Source: Streptomyces sp. NBC_01549 (GTDB lineage Bacteria > Actinomycetota > Actinomycetes > Streptomycetales > Streptomycetaceae). From it: 64,000 nt of DNA. Each line of letters begins with the position of its first letter. Position 1 is the stretch's first letter. The stretch lies in the NCBI RefSeq assembly GCF_026339955.1, contig NZ_JAPEPW010000001.1, positions 1,798,001 to 1,862,000 on the forward strand, in the 5' to 3' direction. Positions 60,848-64,000 of this stretch are shown here, piece after piece. The notes beneath the pieces were generated by a model. The model ran no database searches. It saw only the letters and a program-made list of their open reading frames with translations, and was not told the DNA's origin. A program made the position numbers and the translations under genes.

Positions 60848-61768
60848 GTGCAGGGGGTGCTGACGGGCTTCGCGGTCATCGCCGTCGTCATCGGGGTCGG
60901 GTACGTCATCGGACGGCGCGGCTATCTCGGGGACAACGGGCGGGAGGTGCTGACGAAGCTCGCCTTCCATGTGGCCTCCCCCGCGCTGCTGTTCACCACG
61001 CTCGCCCGGGCCGACCTGTCGGTGATCTTCTCCAGCCGGCTCCTGGTGACGGCGATGAGCACGGCCGCGGCGGCCGGCGTCTTCGTCGCGATCGGGGCTG
61101 TACGCGGCTGGGGCGTGGGCCGGACGACGATCGGCGCGCTGTGCTCCAGTTACGTCAACTCGGGAAACCTCGGCATCCCGATCGCGGTGTACGTGCTGGG
61201 TGACGCCTCGCTCGTCGCGCCCGTGCTGCTCTTCCAGCAGATCATGGTCACGCCCATCGCCCTCACGGTCCTCGATCTGTCGGGGGACGGCGAGAAGGGC
61301 CCCCTGTGGCAGCGGCTGATCACTCCCCTGCGCAACCCCATCGCGGTCGGCTCGCTGAGCGGGGTCGCGGTGTCGGCGACCGGTCTGACGTTGCCGGGAC
61401 CGGTCATGGACCCGCTCACGCTGATCGGCAACATGTCGGTGCCCGCGGTGCTGCTGGCGTTCGGTATCTCGCTGTGCGGCAGCACGCTGCCCGGCCGTGG
61501 CCCGGACCGGCACCCGGTGCTGCTGTCCGTCGCGCTGAAGTCGGTGGGCCAGCCGCTGGCAGCCTGGGCGCTGGCCGTCGGCGTGTTCGGGCTGCACGGG
61601 GCGCCCCTGCTCGACGTCGTGGTCACCTCGGCGCTGCCCGCCGCCCAGAACCTCTTCACGTACGCCTCGCGCTACCGGGTCAGCGAGACGCTGGCCCGCG
61701 AGTCGATCCTGCTGTCGACGATCCTGTCGGTGCCGGTGCTGGTGGTGATCGCGGCGGTGCTCGGCTGA
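60848..61768 (+). CDS. AEC-family transporter
   Basis: 306 residues, ten helices in two sets of five with the AEC pattern: FAVIAVVIGVGYVIGRRG, LAFHVASPALLFTTLA, SSYVNSGNLGIPIAVYVLG, NPIAVGSLSGVAV, LALPAAQN-like ALPAAQNLFTYASRY. The family includes malate, auxin and other organic-acid exporters. GTG 60848 with AAGGGGG about 7 nt upstream. Confidence 0.9.
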   Translation: MQGVLTGFAVIAVVIGVGYVIGRRGYLGDNGREVLTKLAFHVASPALLFTTLARADLSVIFSSRLLVTAMSTAAAAGVFVAIGAVRGWGVGRTTIGALCSSYVNSGNLGIPIAVYVLGDASLVAPVLLFQQIMVTPIALTVLDLSGDGEKGPLWQRLITPLRNPIAVGSLSGVAVSATGLTLPGPVMDPLTLIGNMSVPAVLLAFGISLCGSTLPGRGPDRHPVLLSVALKSVGQPLAAWALAVGVFGLHGAPLLDVVVTSALPAAQNLFTYASRYRVSETLARESILLSTILSVPVLVVIAAVLG

Positions 61769-61834
61769 CGGCGGGCGGACGAGCGTGCGAGAGGGGGCGG
61801 CGCACAAAAAACTGGGCGCCACCCCTCGGGTATG

Positions 61835-62419
61835 TCAGTCGACCGGGAACACGCTGGTGTCGAGGGTGAGGTCGAAGGGCTCCGGCAGGGTGATCACGTC
61901 GCCGAACTTTCCGGCGTGCAGGACGCGGTAGACGTCGCCCGTCGGTTCGCCGTACAGCGTCACCGTCGGGCCGCCGGCCGCCCATCGGTCGACGAGCAGG
62001 TAGAGGGGGATGCCTCCGGCGGCGTAGGCGGCGGGCTTACTGACGCGGTCATGCACGGCGTTGGACTTCGAGGTGACTTCGACGACGAGTTCCGCCATGC
62101 CCGCAGGGATGTGACTGCTCAGGCCTTCCCCGTCGACCACAGGCGCTACGACCAGGTCGGGGATCAGCATGCCCCGCCGGGAGGGCACTGCGACGGCCAG
62201 GGTTTGAAAGACCTCCCAGTCTTCGGGGATGCCGGAGAGCAGGCGGCGGTGGATTCGCGCTGCGATCACGTTGTGGTGGTATGCGGGAGCGGGTGACACG
62301 GTGACGATCCCCTCGATGATCTCCACCTTGCTGCCCTCCGGCCACTCCATCTCCTCCCAGAACCGGACGAGGTCGTCCCAGTTCTGCTCGGGGTCGTGGT
62401 CGACGGTGAGTGCGGTCAT
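61835..62419 (-). CDS. Uma2-family (DUF820) endonuclease-like protein
   Basis: 194 residues of the Uma2 PD-(D/E)XK fold: KVEIIEGIVTVSPAPAYHHNVIAARI, LIPDLVVAP with the Asp, and ELVVEVTSKSNAVHDRVSKPAAYAAGGIPLYLLVDR with the Glu-x-Ser/Lys set. Nearly all Streptomyces carry many such genes, of unknown function. ATG 62419 with GGAG 6 nt upstream. Confidence 0.9.
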   Translation of the reverse strand: MTALTVDHDPEQNWDDLVRFWEEMEWPEGSKVEIIEGIVTVSPAPAYHHNVIAARIHRRLLSGIPEDWEVFQTLAVAVPSRRGMLIPDLVVAPVVDGEGLSSHIPAGMAELVVEVTSKSNAVHDRVSKPAAYAAGGIPLYLLVDRWAAGGPTVTLYGEPTGDVYRVLHAGKFGDVITLPEPFDLTLDTSVFPVD

Positions 62420-62514
62420 GGCGGTCTCCAATCGGTGCGTCACCGAGTCCAGCATGCCGAACGGGATCGGTGGACGTCCACCGATCCCGTTCACCCGTAC
62501 GAGGAAAGCGCAGG

Positions 62515-63798
62515 TCAGGCGATACGTTCCAGCACGACCGGCGTGGCCTTGAAGTCCGTGCCCGCGGCCGCGATGTCGTAGGAACCCTCGACCGACTCCA
62601 GGGCGTACTCGAAGCGCTCGGGGGTGTCGGTGTGGAGGGTCAGCAGCGGCTGGCCCGCGGTGACGGTGTCGCCGGGCTTGGCGTGGAGTTCGACGCCTGC
62701 GGCGGCCTGCACCGGGTCCTCCTTGCGGGCGCGGCCGGCGCCCAGGCGCCAGGCGGCGATGCCGATGTCGTAGGCGTCCAGGCGGGTCAGGACACCGGAG
62801 GACGGGGCCGTCACGACATGCTGCTCCCGGGAGGTGGGGAGCGCGGCGTCCGGGTCGCCGCCCTGCGCGGCGATCATGCGGCGCCAGACGTCCATCGCGG
62901 AGCCGTCCGCGAGGGCCTTCGCCGGGTCGGCGTCCTTGATGCCCGCCGCGTCGAGCATCTCGCGGGCCAGGGCGAGGGTCAGCTCGACGACGTCGGCCGG
63001 ACCGCCGCCCGCCAGGACCTCCACCGACTCCCGTACTTCGAGCGCGTTGCCCGCCGTCAGGCCGAGCGGGGTCGACATGTCGGTCAGGAGGGCGACCGTC
63101 TTCACACCGTGGTCGGTGCCCAGGCCGACCATCGTGGAGGCGAGTTCGCGGGCGTCCTCGATGGTCTTCATGAAGGCGCCGGTGCCGACCTTCACGTCCA
63201 GGACCAGCGAGCCCGTGCCCTCCGCGATCTTCTTCGACATGATGGAGGAGGCGATCAGCGGGATCGCCTCGACCGTGCCGGTCACGTCGCGCAGCGCGTA
63301 CAGCTTCTTGTCGGCGGGGGCCAGGCCGTCGCCCGCCGCGCAGATCACGGCGCCGGTCGTGTCGAGGACGTGCAGCATCTCCTCGTTCGACAGCAGGGCG
63401 CGCCAGCCGGGGATCGACTCCAGCTTGTCCAGCGTGCCGCCGGTGTGGCCGAGGCCGCGTCCGGACAGCTGCGGGACCGCCGCACCGCAGGCCGCCACCA
63501 GCGGCGCCAGCGGGAGCGTGATCTTGTCGCCGACACCGCCCGTGGAGTGCTTGTCGGCGGTCGGGCGCGAGAGGGAGGAGAACTCCATGCGCTCGCCGGA
63601 GGCGATCATCGCCGCGGTCCAGCGGGCGATCTCGCGACGGTTCATGCCGTTGAGCAGGATCGCCATGTTGAGGGCGGCCATCTGGTAGTCGGCGACCTCG
63701 CCGCGGGTGTACGCGTCGATGACCCAGTCGATCTGCGCGTCGCTGAGCTCGGCGCGGTCCCGCTTGGTGCGGATGACGGAGACGGCGTCCATGGCCAT
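62515..63798 (-). CDS. deoA: thymidine phosphorylase
   Basis: Phosphorolysis of thymidine and deoxyuridine to the base and deoxyribose-1-phosphate, feeding the mutase and DeoC of this region. 427 residues: KRDRAELSDAQIDWVIDAYTRGE, DKHSTGGVGDKITLPLAPLVAACGAAVPQLSGRGLGHTGGTLDKLE (phosphate and pyrimidine sites), LDVKVGTGAFMK, C-terminal PYNP domain. ATG 63798 with GGAAGGA 5 nt upstream. Directly follows cdd on the same strand, with an intervening hairpin. Confidence 0.95.
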   Translation of the reverse strand: MAMDAVSVIRTKRDRAELSDAQIDWVIDAYTRGEVADYQMAALNMAILLNGMNRREIARWTAAMIASGERMEFSSLSRPTADKHSTGGVGDKITLPLAPLVAACGAAVPQLSGRGLGHTGGTLDKLESIPGWRALLSNEEMLHVLDTTGAVICAAGDGLAPADKKLYALRDVTGTVEAIPLIASSIMSKKIAEGTGSLVLDVKVGTGAFMKTIEDARELASTMVGLGTDHGVKTVALLTDMSTPLGLTAGNALEVRESVEVLAGGGPADVVELTLALAREMLDAAGIKDADPAKALADGSAMDVWRRMIAAQGGDPDAALPTSREQHVVTAPSSGVLTRLDAYDIGIAAWRLGAGRARKEDPVQAAAGVELHAKPGDTVTAGQPLLTLHTDTPERFEYALESVEGSYDIAAAGTDFKATPVVLERIA

Positions 63799-63829
63799 GG
63801 CTTTCCTTCCGAAGACTTCCGAAAATCCG

Positions 63830-63878
63830 CGGCCCCTCCCGACCGGTCGTTCATCGTCCGGTCGTCGGGAGGGGCCGC
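63830..63878 (-). terminator. hairpin between cdd and deoA
   Basis: CGGCCCCTCCCGACCGG pairs with its complement across a 12-nt loop and a 3-nt bulge, 8 nt after the cdd stop. It could end part of the cdd transcript or protect it. Confidence 0.65.
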
Positions 63879-63885
63879 GCAGGCG

Positions 63886-64000
63886 TTACTTGGTGAGATT
63901 CTCCGGCCCGAAGGCCTGCGGCAGCATCTCGGAGAGCGGCAGGATTCCGGCCGGGGTCTCCAGGAGCAGATCGGACCCGCCGAACTCGTAGAGCAGCTGG
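63886..64000 (-). CDS. cdd: cytidine deaminase, C-terminus only (runs off the window)
   Basis: The last 37 residues (QLLYEFGGSDLLLETPAG, then PLSEMLPQAFGPENL) are characteristic of bacterial cytidine deaminase tails. The active-site HAE and PCxxC motifs lie beyond the window edge. It would deaminate (deoxy)cytidine to (deoxy)uridine for the downstream thymidine phosphorylase gene. Confidence 0.8.
   Translation of the reverse strand, partial: QLLYEFGGSDLLLETPAGILPLSEMLPQAFGPENLTK

Overview
This is a high-GC, gene-dense piece of a Streptomyces chromosome. The organism call rests on very high GC at third codon positions, the diagnostic afsQ1-afsQ2 two-component pair beside sigQ, many GTG starts and 4-nt GTGA/ATGA overlaps, LAXTG and lipobox secretion signals, an acyl-CoA carboxylase split into alpha, beta and epsilon subunits, and Streptomyces-type GC-rich intergenic repeats. 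From memory, the order of hutH, GGDEF, crotonase, cya, birA, pccB/pccE, maf, accA2, deoR-type, lpdA, purine nucleoside phosphorylase, phosphomutase, deoC, aldehyde dehydrogenases, uridine kinase, sigQ/afsQ1/afsQ2, add, deoA, cdd matches the S. coelicolor SCO49xx region, so most of it is core chromosome. I saw no tRNA, rRNA, CRISPR array, prophage or IS transposase.

Layout. 1-4.2 kb: a Tat-type multicopper oxidase (cut by the left edge), divergent from an iron-box-controlled ferric-siderophore binding lipoprotein and two FecCD permeases. 4.3-7.5 kb: an intergenic hairpin repeat, a zinc alcohol dehydrogenase with a divergent XRE/MmyB regulator, and a globin and an anti-sigma-type ATPase that run into each other head-to-head. 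7.8-15.3 kb: a 1,100-residue secreted subtilase, a MacB/FtsX-type ABC exporter whose two genes are separated by a second copy of the hairpin repeat, and an L,D-transpeptidase lipoprotein. 15.6-24.6 kb: small surface proteins, a DUF2625 protein, a DEAD-box helicase, a cold-shock protein, histidine ammonia-lyase, a GAF-GGDEF diguanylate cyclase and a crotonase. 24.7-33 kb: adenylate cyclase, biotin ligase, and propionyl-CoA carboxylase beta, epsilon and alpha subunits around Maf and two membrane proteins. 33-47.9 kb: AI-2E transporter, DeoR-type regulator, LpdA and a nucleoside/deoxyribose catabolic block (purine nucleoside phosphorylase, phosphopentomutase-like enzyme, deoC, two aldehyde dehydrogenases, uridine kinase). 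48-53.5 kb: sigQ, afsQ1-afsQ2-lipoprotein, VanZ, PspC. 53.6-64 kb: adenosine deaminase, a hydrolase-fold protein, a LysR/MFS pair, a second DNA sliding clamp, an ECF sigma factor with SnoaL domain, a STAS protein, AEC transporter, Uma2 nuclease, thymidine phosphorylase and cytidine deaminase (cut by the right edge).

How it fits together. The nucleoside enzymes share more than proximity: a perfect 12-bp palindrome, CTACGCGCGTAG, sits on the core promoters of the purine nucleoside phosphorylase, deoC and add genes. All three appear to be leaderless, with a TANNNT -10 box 6-7 nt before the start codon. This defines a candidate nucleoside-catabolism regulon about 17 kb wide. Separately, the second sliding clamp and the next-door ECF sigma gene each carry TGTCAGTG-N8-TAGCYT, which fits the actinobacterial PafBC-type DNA-damage promoter, so they look like a previously unremarked damage-inducible pair. 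An exact AfsQ1 box lies between sigQ and afsQ1. Two intergenic elements of 258 and 184 bp fold end to end into long hairpins and look like MITE-type or structured repeats.
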